Positions 53,408 through 64,000 of a stretch of 64,000 nucleotides of DNA are shown one piece after another. The stretch is from Erinaceus europaeus (lineage: Eukaryota; Chordata; Mammalia; Eulipotyphla; Erinaceidae), in assembly GCF_950295315.1 (NCBI RefSeq), contig NC_080175.1:62972487-63036486 (forward strand). Reading direction: 5' to 3'. The notes under the pieces were generated by a model, which worked only from the letters and a program-made list of their open reading frames with translations, was not told the origin of the DNA and did not search any database. The translations under genes were made by a program, and so were the position numbers. The first letter of the stretch is position 1. The number at the start of each line of letters is the position of its first letter.

Positions 53408-53750
53408 GGTGCTGGGCAGTAGCACAGCGGATTAAGAGCACACGGCGAGAAGCACAAAGACTGAAATAAAGATCCCAGTTCAAGCCTCCTGCTCCCTACC
53501 TACAAGGGGTCGCTTCGCAAGCTGTGAATCAGGTCTGCAGGTGTCTTTATCTCCCCCTCTCTGTCTTCCCCTCCTCTCTGGATTTCTTTATGTTCTATCC
53601 AACAACAAAAACAGCTATGACAACAATAATAATAACAACTACAACAAACTCAACAACAAGGCCAACAAAATGGGAAAAATGGCATCCAGGAGCAGTAGAT
53701 TCATAGTGCAGGCACTGAGCCCCAGTGATAGTCCTGGAGGAAAAAACAAA
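53408..53750 (+). mobile_element. SINE A copy with 3' extension, plus strand
   Basis: GGGTGCTGGGCAGTAGCACA head, GATCCCAGTTCAAGCCTCCT, CAACAACAAAAACAGCTATG, the extension CATCCAGGAGCAGTAGATTC and a short A-rich tail. Confidence 0.94.
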
Positions 53751-53764
53751 TATATACGTTTTTT

Positions 53765-54111
53765 TGGTGGACAGGAGGTAGACACAGAGGGTTAAGTGCA
53801 CATGGAGCTAAGCACAAGGAAGGAACCCAGTTCAAGCCCCTGGTTCTGCACCTGAGGTGTGTGGGGGGGTCGCTTCACAAATGGTAAAGCAGTTCTGCAG
53901 GTGTCTATCTTTCTCTCCCCCTCTCTGTCTTCCCCTCCCCTTTCAATTTCTCTCTGCCCTATCCAAAAACAATGACAGTAATAAAAACAATAATAATAAC
54001 AACAGTGATAAACAACAATGGCAGCAAAAGGAAAAATATAGCCTCCAGGAGCAGTTGATTCATAGTGCAGGTATGGAGGCCCAGTGATAATTCTGGAGAC
54101 GAAAAAAAAAA
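53765..54111 (+). mobile_element. SINE A copy with 3' extension, plus strand (adjacent)
   Basis: GTGGACAGGAGGTAGACACA head, GAACCCAGTTCAAGCCCCTG, CT-rich body, AATAATAATAACAACAGTGA, CTCCAGGAGCAGTTGATTCA and a pure A run of 9 ending at 54110. Confidence 0.93.
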
Positions 54112-54250
54112 TCAAGTCTTTATTTATTGAGAGGGATAGGCAGAGAGAGAAAGAACCAGATACAACTCCAGTAAATGTGCTGCCAGGAATCAAACTCAGG
54201 ACCTCATGCTTGAGAGTCCAATGTTTAATCCACTATGCCACCTCCTGAAG
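54112..54250 (-). mobile_element. SINE C copy, minus strand
   Basis: TCTTTATTTATTGAGAGGGA, TGCTGCCAGGAATCAAACTC, AGGACCTCATGCTTGAGAGT and ATCCACTATGCCACCTCCTG. It touches the preceding SINE A, so the tails of the two abut. Confidence 0.93.
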
Positions 54251-54372
54251 CACTTAGTCACATTTGTTATTGTATATTTCTTTAGGCTATAAGTCGGACA
54301 CACGACTCAAGGGGTTAAAATTAATCTGAGAAATTCAATGTTCTTGAAAATCTGAATAGAATTTATTTTGAG

Positions 54373-54575
54373 GGGCCAGGTGGTCGTGCACCTCTTTGAG
54401 TGTACATGTTACAATGTGCAAGGACCTGGGTTCAAGCCCCCAATCCCACTGGTAGGGGGAAAGCTTTGCAAATGGTGAAGCAAGGCTACAGGTATCTCTA
54501 TCCCTCTCTATCATCCCCTTCCCTCCTGATTTCTGCCTGGTTCATAAAATAAATAAATAGATAAAAATTAAAATA
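54373..54575 (+). mobile_element. SINE B copy, plus strand
   Basis: GGGGCCAGGTGGTCGTGCAC, GACCTGGGTTCAAGCCCCCA, GGGGGAAAGCTTTGCAAATG, and an AAATAAATAAATAGATAAAA tail. Confidence 0.95.
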
Positions 54576-55130
54576 TAATAAATTTCTTTCATCTTTTCCA
54601 GCCTCTATAATTGTTGGATTGTGGTCTACTTAATTGATCTTCTAGTCCAGGGCCTTTTATCATTCTTTCAAAGTTATATCTCCTCCTAGTCAGAGAAAAA
54701 AAATGTGACCCACTTTCTCAGGATTTGTGTGATTGTGTGTGGCTATGATAATCTCCATATTTCAAGAAAGCTTTACCAGATAGGGCAGTTTAGTAACAGT
54801 CTGTGATGATTACTGTGTTGACATCTCTTTCTGAAAGTGGAGAGCATTACTCTACTTATCACTGCCTCTACTGCTTTGAGTAATTCTACAAAACATACAT
54901 CTATTAAAATCAATAGTTTTTTCCTTTCATTTCATATGGGTTGTCTGCCAAATAATGCATTGAAAAGACATAATATATCCTGCACATATAATAACTAAGT
55001 TTTTCTAATAGCAACTTATCTTATTATGAGCATCTTTAAGTAATCTCATTTTTTATACAAAGCGGGATTTGTATTTACACATTAACATGGATAAATGGGA
55101 CACATTGATAAGAAGTAAGATTCACCATAG
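54576..55130. other. No recognisable feature
   Basis: AT-rich; nothing assignable. Confidence 0.5.
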
Positions 55131-55442
55131 TTTATTTTTGCCACCAGGGTTATTGCTGTGACTAAGTATTTGCATGATTCCACTGTTTCCAGTGGCTACT
55201 TTTTGTTTTTCTATTTTTTTTTTCGATAAAGGTGAGAGACAAAGAGGAAGAGAAATAGAGAGAAATCTTTGTATCTACTATAGATATAAAAAGAAGGAGG
55301 GTTTGAGAAGGAGAAAGAGAGACACCTGCAGCACTGCTTCACTTTCTAAAGGTTTCTCCCTGCAGGTAAGGACAGGGGACCTGAACTTGGGTGTTTGTGC
55401 ATTGTAACATGTATACCTTACTTGTGTACTACACCCAACCCC
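55131..55442 (-). mobile_element. SINE B-long copy, minus strand
   Basis: The complement of the extension (TGCCACCAGGGTTATTGCTG), T-rich tract, GA-rich body (GAGAGACAAAGAGGAAGAGA), TCTCCCTGCAGGTAAGGACA, and a degenerate head ending ACACCCAACCCC. Confidence 0.85.
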
Positions 55443-56509
55443 ACTGAATAAATTTTGTTGAAGATTACAGAATACATATTCTGCTACAAAAATGGTCAGC
55501 GTTGATAAAGTATTTTTGATGTTTTAGTCACTAAATTATAATGTAATACATTGTTGTTTCATATTTATATCTACCTGTCTTGCATAAATTTGTTTGTCTA
55601 ACAATAAAATTTTCTGTTGCTGAAATGTCTACAAAAACAGTGTTCATGCTAAATTATCACCAGGTACTCTCATGCTGTTTTGTTAGACTATAAAACAACT
55701 TCAAGTTTATGTAACAGTGGTGCATTGTACCCAGTGTTACTGTGACATATTATGTTACCATGACATATTATGTTACATTCAGCTATAGTAGATTGCAGTT
55801 CAAAAGTTATGAGTTATGTAACAACTATTTTTATCCAGAAAATATAATACTCATAGGTTCTTCACAAGCTATGTTATGCATATTTTAAACTACAACATAT
55901 AATATGTGTTTGTGTATTTCTACAGTCACATTTTAAATTATTTATTAGGGATTTTCTTAATATACTAGTAAATATATTTTAAATTAACTTCTGAAAATAT
56001 GCAAATACATAAAAGATAAAAAGGAGCCATAGTTTAATGAGATTCTGGGACATTCAAAACTACTTTTTGAATATAGCAAAATCTAAAGGAGTGTCTACTT
56101 ATTTTTTCATCTATTTCCCTCATACATAGGGTAAGGATTTCACAGTGGTGTAAATATGGAAAGCCATTTTTCTTTATTTTGAAATTAAATTTAAGCCACA
56201 GAGATAAAGTGCTAGGCCCAAGAAATGCAGTAATAAGAAATAGTGGGAAACAAAGTGTTTTTTTGAAAGAGTAAACATACAATTCATGTATGCTAAAGTT
56301 GAAAATCTTCACATTACACCACCACCTACCATGAACACCCCCTACACACAGCACTACCACTCACCATGGACACCACACCTCAACCTCCCCCTTGGCCCCC
56401 TGCACAGAAGTATACACAGAATGTCTTTGACATTAAGATATTATACAAAATGAAATCCTTACCTAGGGAAAGATAGAGAGTGCAAATAAATCATATCCAC
56501 AAAAGACAT
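55443..56509. other. No recognisable feature
   Basis: AT-rich. Two tandem-like copies of TGACATATTATGTTAC lie at 55742-55775. The C-rich patch 56320-56400 is local. Confidence 0.5.
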
Positions 56510-56730
56510 TTTATTGTTGTTACTGGGACTTCACTGATCCAGCCTTTTTTTTTTTAATAGAAAGACAGATGCAGAAACAAAAAAAGGGGAGAGGAGGGGA
56601 GAGGTGGGGAGGAGAGGGAGTTCACTGAAGTAACTAAGTTACCTCCAGTGTAGTAGGGGCTGGAGTCACACAACATGAGTCACACACTTATGAAAGTAAG
56701 TGCACTATCCAGGTGAGCTATTTTGTTGGC
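56510..56730 (-). mobile_element. SINE E-like copy, minus strand
   Basis: TTGTTACTGGGACTTCACTG, a T-rich tract, GGGGAGAGGAGGGGAGAGGT, GGGGCTGGAGTCACACAACA and ATCCAGGTGAGCTATTTTGT. It has the same right-hand end as the fragments near 22.0 kb and 43.3 kb. Confidence 0.65.
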
Positions 56731-57300
56731 TATGTTGGCCCTACATTGCTATATATATTTTGTTTGTTTGTTTTTTTTTCTGGGAAATTAGTGTGGTTAA
56801 AGAAAATGAATCAAGAAAGACACTGAATTACCAAGTCATGACTAAATGGAACATGGTTGATTTTAATTATTTTATATTTTTCCTCAAGGATTCCCTTTAA
56901 GCCAGATAAATTGATTGAGAAACACTTAACTATGTATTTTTGTGCAATTCAACACATATTGTGATAGCTGAAGAAGCAAAAAAGAGTTTAAAATTTATAC
57001 AAATTTTAAATTGAGTCTAATCACAAGTACTGTATCTTGATTTAGTATAATCAAATAGACGTCAGTAAATATGCTGAGACACATTTAAATGATACACTAA
57101 AATTTAATAAGGAACTGTCATTTTCACATGCAGTCCCAGAAATTTCATACTCGTTAGGTGTCTAGTTCTGAAATAATTTTAGTTATTTTTAATCTTCAAT
57201 CTTTATGATAGCCTTTCTTATTTTTTATTATTTTATTAATTTATTTTTTTGTGAGAGAACTGTAATAGGAAGTAGGTGAGGAGGGTATCTAAGTCAAAGT
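56731..57300. other. No recognisable feature
   Basis: AT-rich; T-rich tract at 56760-56780; no gene. Confidence 0.5.
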
Positions 57301-58130
57301 GGACACTATTTATTTATGAACTTCATACTGACTCACTACAGACTATTGTGTATTTTTTCTTTCAGGTATGTATTTTGCCCTAATTTGTGGGTACATGTGA
57401 ACATATGCTCTATCTTATAGGACCTGGCCTATATATAGGTTTTGGGACTTTGTTGGGAAGTGAACGTCCTGGAATGGAATTAGAGAATACTATGAAAAGA
57501 AAGGTCTCACCTGAGTGATGAGGGTGAAGGGTTGGCAATCCATGACTGCTGTCTCTGTACACAGTCTGAGGTGAAGCATGCTGAAATGGTACTCATTGCA
57601 TTGATTAGGTTGGGATCAGTGGATGCTGTATCATTTGGCCTGACTTGAGAGAAGCATGTAGGGATGTGAGCCCCACCCCAGAGGCTCCAGGACTGGGAGA
57701 AACATAGGCTCTATAGAGGAAGCGGGAGATTCCTGTTGTCTTAGGGTTTAAGAAGACAATAGATATTGCAATAATCACATTGTTTGGCAATTGGGTTAAC
57801 TTTGAAAAATTCCTTTGCTAGGATTTGCTGTATCATACACACCATCACGATATTTTTTGTCCTTTGACATTGTTTGTATATAGCTATGACACTGGTTGCT
57901 TTTGTTCTCCCTGGACTAAGCTTTTAAGAGAGCCAACAAATCAAAAACTCAACCTGTGCATTAAAAAAACTCAGTCTGTGCTTTTAAAAAATTTGAGACA
58001 TTCAATCAATTTTCCCCTCTCATTTTAATTAAATAGTGATTTATATGACTGCAAATTGATTGGAGTGTACATAAACACCATTCCCATCACCAAAAAACTG
58101 TGTCCCATACCCTCCCCCCACCCCATGAAG
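57301..58130 (-). mobile_element. L1 3'UTR, module Z (older variant), minus strand
   Basis: TTCAGGTATGTATTTTGCCC, GGTTTTGGGACTTTGTTGGG, GTGAAGCATGCTGAAATGGT, TGTTGTCTTAGGGTTTAAGA and GGAGTGTACATAAACACCAT follow module Z in complement. It is more diverged than the three Z+Y copies and lacks module Y. Confidence 0.85.
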
Positions 58131-59050
58131 CTGAAAATCTACCTCTTTTTTTTTAATTTTAAGAAATGAAGAGGACAATGTATAATATTCAACATTACAA
58201 GCTAAATTACCTGTTAAAGAGAGTATTTTCTTTTTTTTAAATTTTCATGTAGTTTTAAAATGCCTATTGTCTCATTATAGCATAGTCTTACATTGCATTA
58301 AATAATACCTTAAAACATTTCCAAGTGTGTCATTTAATTATATGGTATCTTTTTATATTACTTTACCACTTCAGAAACCAAGAAGGAATTGCATAAGTGA
58401 AGTATAATCAAAAGTTAAGCTATGGAACAGAAAACTGTCAATGAACTTCATATTTTGGCAGAGTATTTATTGTATCTTCCAATTTTGGTTACCTAGCACA
58501 AAAAAAATGCAGGGAGAAACTTTGGGACTTTTTCATAAGACAGCAAACACAAGAATGATAGGGAATATAATACAGAGAGAATAGAAGAATTGACCATACA
58601 TTGCCTAAAAGACCTAGACAGATTTAATAACTATCTTCAAACATACAAAAGGTTATTCTTATTAGAGTGGCTTTGAAACTTTCTTTCAGAAAACAAGGGG
58701 AAATTAACCACTTTGTAGCTTACAAAAACATAACATAGCATTTTCTCCTTTTCCTTATAACTAAAAGATTAGAGTAAATTTTTTTTTACTCTTTCTAGAA
58801 ATCTTTGAGGGAAGTAAAATTGCATGATTAGAGAGTATATGGAAAAAGAATAAAGTTCTGCTCATAAGAGAAACTTTTGAACTTTATAACTTAAATCTAA
58901 TGTATTCTTTAATGATCATGACAGATGAAGATATGTAATAGCTAACACTTGAGGAAAAGATAGGGACCATTGAAATATAGGAGTACCCTTACTAATGAAA
59001 AGGCAGAGGCAATCCAGTGATATGCTGTGTTATCGATTAAAAGTTGCTGA
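58131..59050. other. No recognisable feature
   Basis: AT-rich; no gene or family seen. Confidence 0.5.
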
Positions 59051-59332
59051 GGGAGTGGGTTGGTGGTGCAACAGGTTAAATGCATGTGGCGCAAAGCTCA
59101 AGGACCGGGTGTAAGGATCCTGGTTTGAGCCCCCAGATCCCCACCTGCAGGAGTCGCTTCACAGGTGGTGAAGGAGGTCTGCAGGTGTCTATCTTTCTCT
59201 CCCCCTCTCTATCTTCCCCTCCTCTCTCCATTTCTCTCGATCTCTATCCCACAACAACATCAATAACAACAACAATAATAACTACAATAATAGAACAACA
59301 AAGGCAACAAAAGGAAATAAATAAATATTTGA
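59051..59332 (+). mobile_element. SINE A copy, plus strand
   Basis: GGGAGTGGGTTGGTGGTGCA, AAATGCATGTGGCGCAAAGC, GGATCCTGGTTTGAGCCCCC, CT-rich body, CAACAACATCAATAACAACA and GGAAATAAATAAATATTTG tail. Confidence 0.95.
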
Positions 59333-59550
59333 AAAAAGAAAGTTGCTGATAAGCAGATAAGCAAAGACAAGAAGAGGTAAAAGACCTGGCTGTAGAAGAA
59401 GTCAGATCTAAATTAGATTTGTCAGGTAGTCCTGATAATATACCTCTAAAATCTGGTATGAATTTGAATAGTTTAGTGCAACAAATGTATATGGTTTGTT
59501 CTTATAGTCATTCATAGAAAAATCCTGAAGGGATAAAAAGTTTTAAAAAA

Positions 59551-59743
59551 GGGGGGGGACCAGGTGGTGGTGCACCTGGTTAAGCACACACATTTACAGC
59601 GCGCAGGGACCCAGGTTCAAGCCCCTGGTTCCCACCTGCAGGTGGAAAGCTTTAAGAGTGGTGAAGCAGGGCTCCAAGTGTCTCTTTCCCTCTCTATCTC
59701 CCCATCCCTTCTCATTCTCAATTCAGCAATAAAATAAAAAGAT
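59551..59743 (+). mobile_element. SINE B copy, plus strand
   Basis: GGGGGGGGACCAGGTGGTGG, GACCCAGGTTCAAGCCCCTG, CTCTCTATCTCCCCATCCCT, and a short AATAAAATAAAAAG tail. Confidence 0.93.
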
Positions 59744-59756
59744 TAAAAAAAAGTAA

Positions 59757-59862
59757 AAACCGGAAAGAAGGAAGGGATAAAGGAAAAAAGACAGGAAGAA
59801 AGGAAGAAAAGGAGGGAGGGAGGGAAGGAAGGAAGGAAGGAAGGAAGGAAGGAGGGAAAAGG
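59757..59862. repeat. Purine tract with (GGAA)n
   Basis: About 105 bases almost all purine on the plus strand, including (GGAA) units at 59823-59851. It follows the SINE B tail and probably grew from it. The 66-codon Phe/Leu/Ser/Pro frame on the minus strand is a by-product. Confidence 0.93.
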
Positions 59863-60400
59863 TAGAAACATTTAAATAATAGACTTGGAAACAATACCTT
59901 TTTGTCAATGTTTTATGGGTCAAAATATGATCTGACTAGTCCACTTTTCTATTGGGTATCAAAGAGTCATGGCATGATTTCATTTTGTTTCCAGGGAGAA
60001 AAGAATGATTTGGTGCATACAGGAGACTCTTCAGAATGAAGACTCTGTTTTGTCTCACATGATTTAACTCAGAACTAACAGAGCTTTATTTTTTTCCCTC
60101 TCATTTTAGTATTTCTTTCTGGTAAAAGGTACTGATCAGTAACTGCACTTTCCTTTCTATTTTATCTTATGGTTGAATGTGTCTATCAACTTCTCTCACT
60201 TTTATGACAAATACTGGACAAGTTTAAACTGAAAATATGAACTAGAAATTTGAAACAAAATTGTACCATTTGTGTGGAGATCCTCTGATACTGGCCATAT
60301 GCATTTATTTTTTTCTTTCATTCTCAGTTACTTTAAGCTAGGGAAGAATTTATTCATATGCTTATTAAAGACTTATTAATACCTTATTAAAGAATTCGTG
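59863..60400. other. No recognisable feature
   Basis: AT-rich; nothing assignable. Confidence 0.5.
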
Positions 60401-60685
60401 TTTTTAAAAAATATTTATTCCCTTTTGTTGCCCTTATTTTATTGCTGTAGTTATTACTGTTGTTGTTATTGATGTCGTCATTGTTGGATAGGACAGAGAG
60501 AAATGGAGAGAGGAGGGGAAGACAGAGAGGAGGAGAGAAAGATAGACACCTGCAGACCTGCTTCACTGCCTGTGAAGCGATTCCCCTGCAGGTGGGGAGC
60601 TGGGGGCTCGAAACAGGATCCTTATGCCAGTTCTTGCGCTTTGCACCGCCTGCGCTTAACCTGCTGTGCTACCGCCCAACTCCCT
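60401..60685 (-). mobile_element. SINE A copy, minus strand (1 of 3 in a row)
   Basis: TTTATTCCCTTTTGTTGCCC, GTTATTGATGTCGTCATTGT, GGATAGGACAGAGAGAAATG, GCGCTTAACCTGCTGTGCTA and CCGCCCAACTCCCT. Very little changed. Confidence 0.96.
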
Positions 60686-60700
60686 AGACTTCGTGGTTTT

Positions 60701-60990
60701 ATATATTTATTTATTTATTTATTCCCTTTTGCTGCCCTTGTTGTTTTATTGTTGTGGTTATTATTGTCATTGTCCTTGAGGTCGTCGTTGGATAGGACAG
60801 AGAGAAATGGAGAGAATAGAGGAAGATAGAGACGAGGAGAGAACGAGAGACTCCTGCAGACCTGCTTCACTGCCTTTGAAGCAATGCCTCTGCAGGTGGG
60901 CAGCGAGGGCCTAGAACTGGGATTCTCAACGCCCCTCCTTGCGCTCTTTGCTGCTTTCGCTTAACCCGCTGCACTACCGCCTGACTCCCA
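60701..60990 (-). mobile_element. SINE A copy, minus strand (2 of 3)
   Basis: TTTATTTATTTATTTATTCC, GTTGTGGTTATTATTGTCAT, GGATAGGACAGAGAGAAATG and CGCTTAACCCGCTGCACTAC. It lies 15 bp from the copy before it. Confidence 0.96.
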
Positions 60991-61039
60991 GTAATTAAAG
61001 CCTTTGGTGGGAGTCCATTTGAGATCTCTCCTACATCCT

Positions 61040-61041
<2 letters not shown>

Positions 61042-61121
<80 letters not shown>

Positions 61122-61133
61122 TCACTCACTCAC
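61042..61133. repeat. (AC)38 microsatellite followed by (CTCA)n
   Basis: Seventy-six bases of pure AC (61042-61117), then CTCA units to 61133. It lies directly next to the tail side of the SINE A at 61141. It is the longest simple repeat in the window and probably unstable. Confidence 0.98.
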
Positions 61134-61140
61134 ATCGTAT

Positions 61141-61425
61141 TTTTTTTTTAATTTATTTATTTATTTATTTATTTATTTATTCCCTTTTGTTGTTCTTGTC
61201 GTTTTCTTGTTGATGTTATTGATGTCATCGTTGTTGGACAGGACAGAGAGAAATGGAGAGAGGAGGGGAAGACAGAGAGGGGGAGAGAAAGATAGACACC
61301 TGCAGACCTGCTTCACCACTTGTGAAGAGACTTCCCTGCAGGTGGGGAGCCTGAAGCTCCAACTGGGATCCTTATGAAGGTTCTTGCGCTTTGTGCCACC
61401 TCTGCATAACCCTGCCCGGCTCCCT
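61141..61425 (-). mobile_element. SINE A copy, minus strand (3 of 3)
   Basis: TTTATTTATTTATTTATTTA tail complement, TTCCCTTTTGTTGTTCTTGT, GGACAGGACAGAGAGAAATG and GAGGGGAAGACAGAGAGGGG. The head is partly lost (TGCATAACCCTGCCCGGCTC). Confidence 0.95.
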
Positions 61426-61479
61426 GTATTTTTTTTATGTATCAAATGAAGAAAATCCTTTCATAATGAAAGGCATAAT

Positions 61480-62650
61480 AACAATTGGGGTTCTTTAAAA
61501 TACAGAAGCTTAACATATAAAACAAACAAGCTGTTGACTAGTCAGATGAAGAGTTGGGGGGTCCTCCATTTTGTAGATAGCTAGTAGGCATATCTTGGTT
61601 ATACGCAAAAGGGCCTGTGGCTATACTAGTTTTTTTTTTCCCTGAGCCTGAAATCTGATATGTAGGGGAACCCAAATTATTGTCTGGGGAAATGATGTTA
61701 TGACTGGGAAAAGGACCAGAAATCTGGATCAGGGAAGAGAGTATCTCCCTAGTATGGGAAAGTTATATAAATATTGTTGACTGTAAACCCCATAGATTTG
61801 ATGTGATCTGGGGCCCATATTCAGTTTAGAAGCCTATGTGACCTCTGCATCCCTGTAGATCTGAGCTCACTTTCCGTGGTCATGAGTAGGAACTTTCCAA
61901 GCTTCCCCAATATCAGGACCCATCTTCCACAGGTGTAAGAGAGTATGTTGTCTTCTCTACTGTGGTTGATCCATGTTGAGGGCAAGGTCCTATGGGAACC
62001 CACAAAGTGGTCTGTTTTGTTGTTCCTGCTAGAAATGAGCAGTAACAATGGAGAGAGGGATTTATTCGAGGTCTAGTCCCATCATGTCTGTTTGGGAATC
62101 TCAAGGCTCCCCTAATAGGGCCTCAGCTGATGGGGTGGCCTGATAGTGACTAAAGAGTCATTGTTAAAGTATGCTAGTCTCTTCCTCTGATTCAGCTTTT
62201 GCAGTCCTTGCTTTGATAAGGATATCTTGGTTTTATATGTTTGTTTGGCTTTATATGTTAACTATATTTTCAGCCACCAGGTTCCAGATGTTGCTACCAT
62301 GATGCCAACCAGACTTCCTTGTACAGACAACCCCACCAATGTGTCCTGGAGCTCAGATTCCCCAGAACTCTACCCCACTAGGGAAAGAGAGAGGCAGGCT
62401 GGGAGTATGATCGACCTGTCAATGCCCATGTTCAGTGGGGAAGCAATTACAGAAGCCAGATGTTCCAGCTTCTGCATCCCACAATGATCTTGGGTCCATA
62501 CTCCCAGAGGGTTAAAGAATAGGAAAGCTATTAAGGAAGGAGATGGGATACAGAGTTCTGGTGGTGGGAATTGTATGAAGTTATACTCCTATTATCCTAT
62601 AGTTTTGTCAGTGTTTCCTTTTTACTAATAAAATTAAATTAAATTTAAAA
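61480..62650 (+). mobile_element. L1 3'-end copy with modules X and Y, plus strand
   Basis: 61500-61535 resembles the complement of the start of module Y (CTTAACATATAAAACAAACA). Module X follows (GGGGGGTCCTCCATTTTGTA to GCAGTCCTTGCTTTGATAAG, about 61540-62220), then module Y in forward orientation (62235 to ACTAATAAAATTAAATTAAA at 62640). X is thus flanked by Y-like sequence in opposite directions. It is an older copy with no coding sequence. Confidence 0.7.
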
Positions 62651-62679
62651 ATAAGGGAGATAAACTTAGCAGAATACCA

Positions 62680-62886
62680 AGGTGGCTGGAAGATGCCATA
62701 CCTGGTAGACTGCACATATCATCATCATGTGCAAGGACTCATAGTCAAGCCACCAGACCTACCTATGGAGAGAAACCTTCCTGTGTAGTGAATTAGTATT
62801 GTATGCTCCTCACTTTCCCTCTCCCTGTTTATTTCCCCTTCCCTTTTTACTTCTCTCTGTGTCTACCATCAAAATAAAGAAAAATA
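62680..62886 (+). mobile_element. SINE B copy, plus strand, decayed
   Basis: GGTGGCTGGAAGATGCCATA, GTGCAAGGACTCATAGTCAA, CCTCACTTTCCCTCTCCCTG and an AAAATAAAGAAAAATAAC tail. Confidence 0.78.
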
Positions 62887-63354
62887 ACTAATAATCATAA
62901 AAAGGAATTCAGAGGTAACTACTAGACATTGTCCTTCTCCTCAGCCTCCCATTGTATCAATAACCTACTGACCTTACCAGGATCACATTATCATTTTCCT
63001 CAGCTTGACTAAATTTTAAAATTACTTGACTCAGCTCTTGACCTCACACCTTTGAAATTTATTTTTTACTTTAAACAAATTACCATTTCAAATTCTTTCT
63101 CTGTCCTTCTGAAATGTAAATCATTTTAAATGCCTTTGGCCATCACCTGGCCAAATCACCTTGAAATACAGAAAGGAAGCTAAAGCTACTACCCTCCAAT
63201 CTTCATCCAACTTGGAAATTCCCTCCTTTTATATAAACAGAACAGCTTTTGATTTTCTTTTGGATAATACCAGTTAGCAAATAAAAATGATCTACTGTCC
63301 TCTACTTAACTTCTAAAATTCATTTGCTAGTTCCCTTCACCCAAGTCGTTGAAC
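62887..63354. other. No recognisable feature
   Basis: No gene or repeat family recognised; composition is slightly C-richer than the surrounding DNA. Confidence 0.5.
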
Positions 63355-64000
63355 TGGTATTGTAGTTTGTTTACCCAAACCAAGAGACCCCTCACAAAAT
63401 GGGAAAAGATTTTTACATGCCATAGATCAGATAAGAGGCTAATAACCAGAATATATAAAGAACTTGCAAATCTCAACAACAAGAAAAGAAATATTCCCAT
63501 CCAAAAATTGGGGAAGGACATGGACATGGACACCACAGTAGAGATCCAAAAGGCTGAGAAGCACATGGAAAAATGCTCCAAGTCTCTGATTGTCAGAGAA
63601 ATGCAAATAAAGACAACAACAATGAGAGACCACTTCACTCCTGTGAGAATGTCATACATCAGAAAAGGTAGAAGGTGAAGTCACCATTTTTTATAGCTGA
63701 GTAGTATTCATATAATGGAATACTACTCAGCTATAAAAAATGGTGACTTCACCATTTTCAGCCGATCTTGGATGGACCTTGAATAATTAATGTTAAGTGA
63801 AATAAGTCAGAAGTCAGAAACAGAATGATGAATATGGGATGATCTCACTCTGAGGCAGAAGTTGAAAAACAAGATCAGAAAAGAAAACTTAAGTAGAACC
63901 TGAACTGGACTTGGCATATTGCACCAAAGTAAAAGATTCTGGGGTGGGTGGGTGGGGAGAGTACAGATTCAAGAAGGATGACAGAGGACCTAGTGGGGGT
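63355..64000 (+). mobile_element. L1 ORF2 end and 3'UTR start, plus strand, runs off the window
   Basis: A frame from 63349 reads KRPLTKWEKIFTCHRSDKR, KHMEKCSKSLIVREMQIKT and MSYIRKGRR, the last third of ORF2. After 63670 about 300 bp of the usual ORF2 sequence are missing and an inverted repeat takes their place. From 63718 the ORF2 end continues (GATCTTGGATGGACCTTGAA, TTAAGTGAAATAAGTCAGAA), followed by the early 3'UTR (GGATGATCTCACTC, TTGCACCAAAGTAAAAGATT, GGGGTGGGTGGGTGGGGAGA) to the window edge. Confidence 0.9.
63674..63753. repeat. Perfect inverted repeat, 36-bp arms, 8-bp loop
   Basis: The left arm 63674-63709 and the right arm 63718-63753 are exact reverse complements, with ATATAATG between them. 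The right arm is normal L1 sequence (GGAATACTACTCAGCTATAA); the left arm is a backwards copy of it. A transcript could form a stable hairpin. Confidence 0.96.

Overview
The window is nuclear DNA from a mammal, most probably a hedgehog (Erinaceus or a close relative). I found no host gene, exon, tRNA, rRNA or snRNA. It is AT-rich, built almost entirely of transposable elements and microsatellites. Four things point to hedgehog: dense tRNA-derived SINEs with a CT-rich body and a CAA/GTT-rich tail; L1 copies sharing an unusually long 3'UTR; class II-like LTR elements with 6-bp target duplications; and, most specifically, a piece of Vingi, an Ingi-related non-LTR retrotransposon clade reported among mammals only from hedgehogs (recalled from the literature, not searched).

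SINE names used here are mine. A: head like GGCGGTAGCGCAGCGGGTTA, CT-rich body, CAA-rich tail, with or without a 3' extension that reads CTCCAGGAGCAGTGGATTCA. B: head like GGTGGTGGCGCACCTGGTT, ending in CTGGCTGTCTCTATCC plus AAATA repeats. C: head like GGAGGTGGTATAGTGGATAA. D: head like GGGAGATAGCATAATGATTA. E: shorter; in minus copies it ends in GTGAGCTATTTTGTTGGC. 'Module Y' is the last ~420 bp of the L1 3'UTR, 'module Z' the ~780 bp before Y in young copies, and 'module X' a ~700 bp segment found beside Y in older copies.

Layout. 0-11 kb: decayed L1 and SINE copies, with a solo LTR (6214-6905, minus) inserted in a SINE C. 11-13.3 kb: an old L1 with an inverted 5' part, later hit by a younger L1 3' end. 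13.3-26 kb: AT-rich sequence without recognisable genes, scattered SINEs, microsatellites and a 1.2-kb L1 3'UTR (minus). 26.4-36.2 kb: L1 sequence on the minus strand interrupted by the Vingi fragment (27237-28234) and by 2.6 kb of other DNA, ending at an L1 5' end near 36215. 37-42 kb: L1 3' modules, an ORF1-only 'half-L1', and the 3' end of an endogenous retrovirus-like element with its LTR. 43.7-49.7 kb: one L1, 5'-inverted, carrying two later LTR insertions (a paired-LTR element without gag/pol, and a solo LTR of another type), each with intact 6-bp target duplications, so the order of events can be read. 50-64 kb: many SINEs, a (CA)38 tract, more L1 3' ends, and an L1 fragment holding a perfect 36-bp-arm inverted repeat.

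Nothing here works together as a host pathway. The biology is retrotransposition: L1 supplies the enzymes SINEs are presumed to borrow, Vingi is a second LINE lineage, and the LTR elements look non-autonomous. All reverse-transcriptase reading frames seen are broken.
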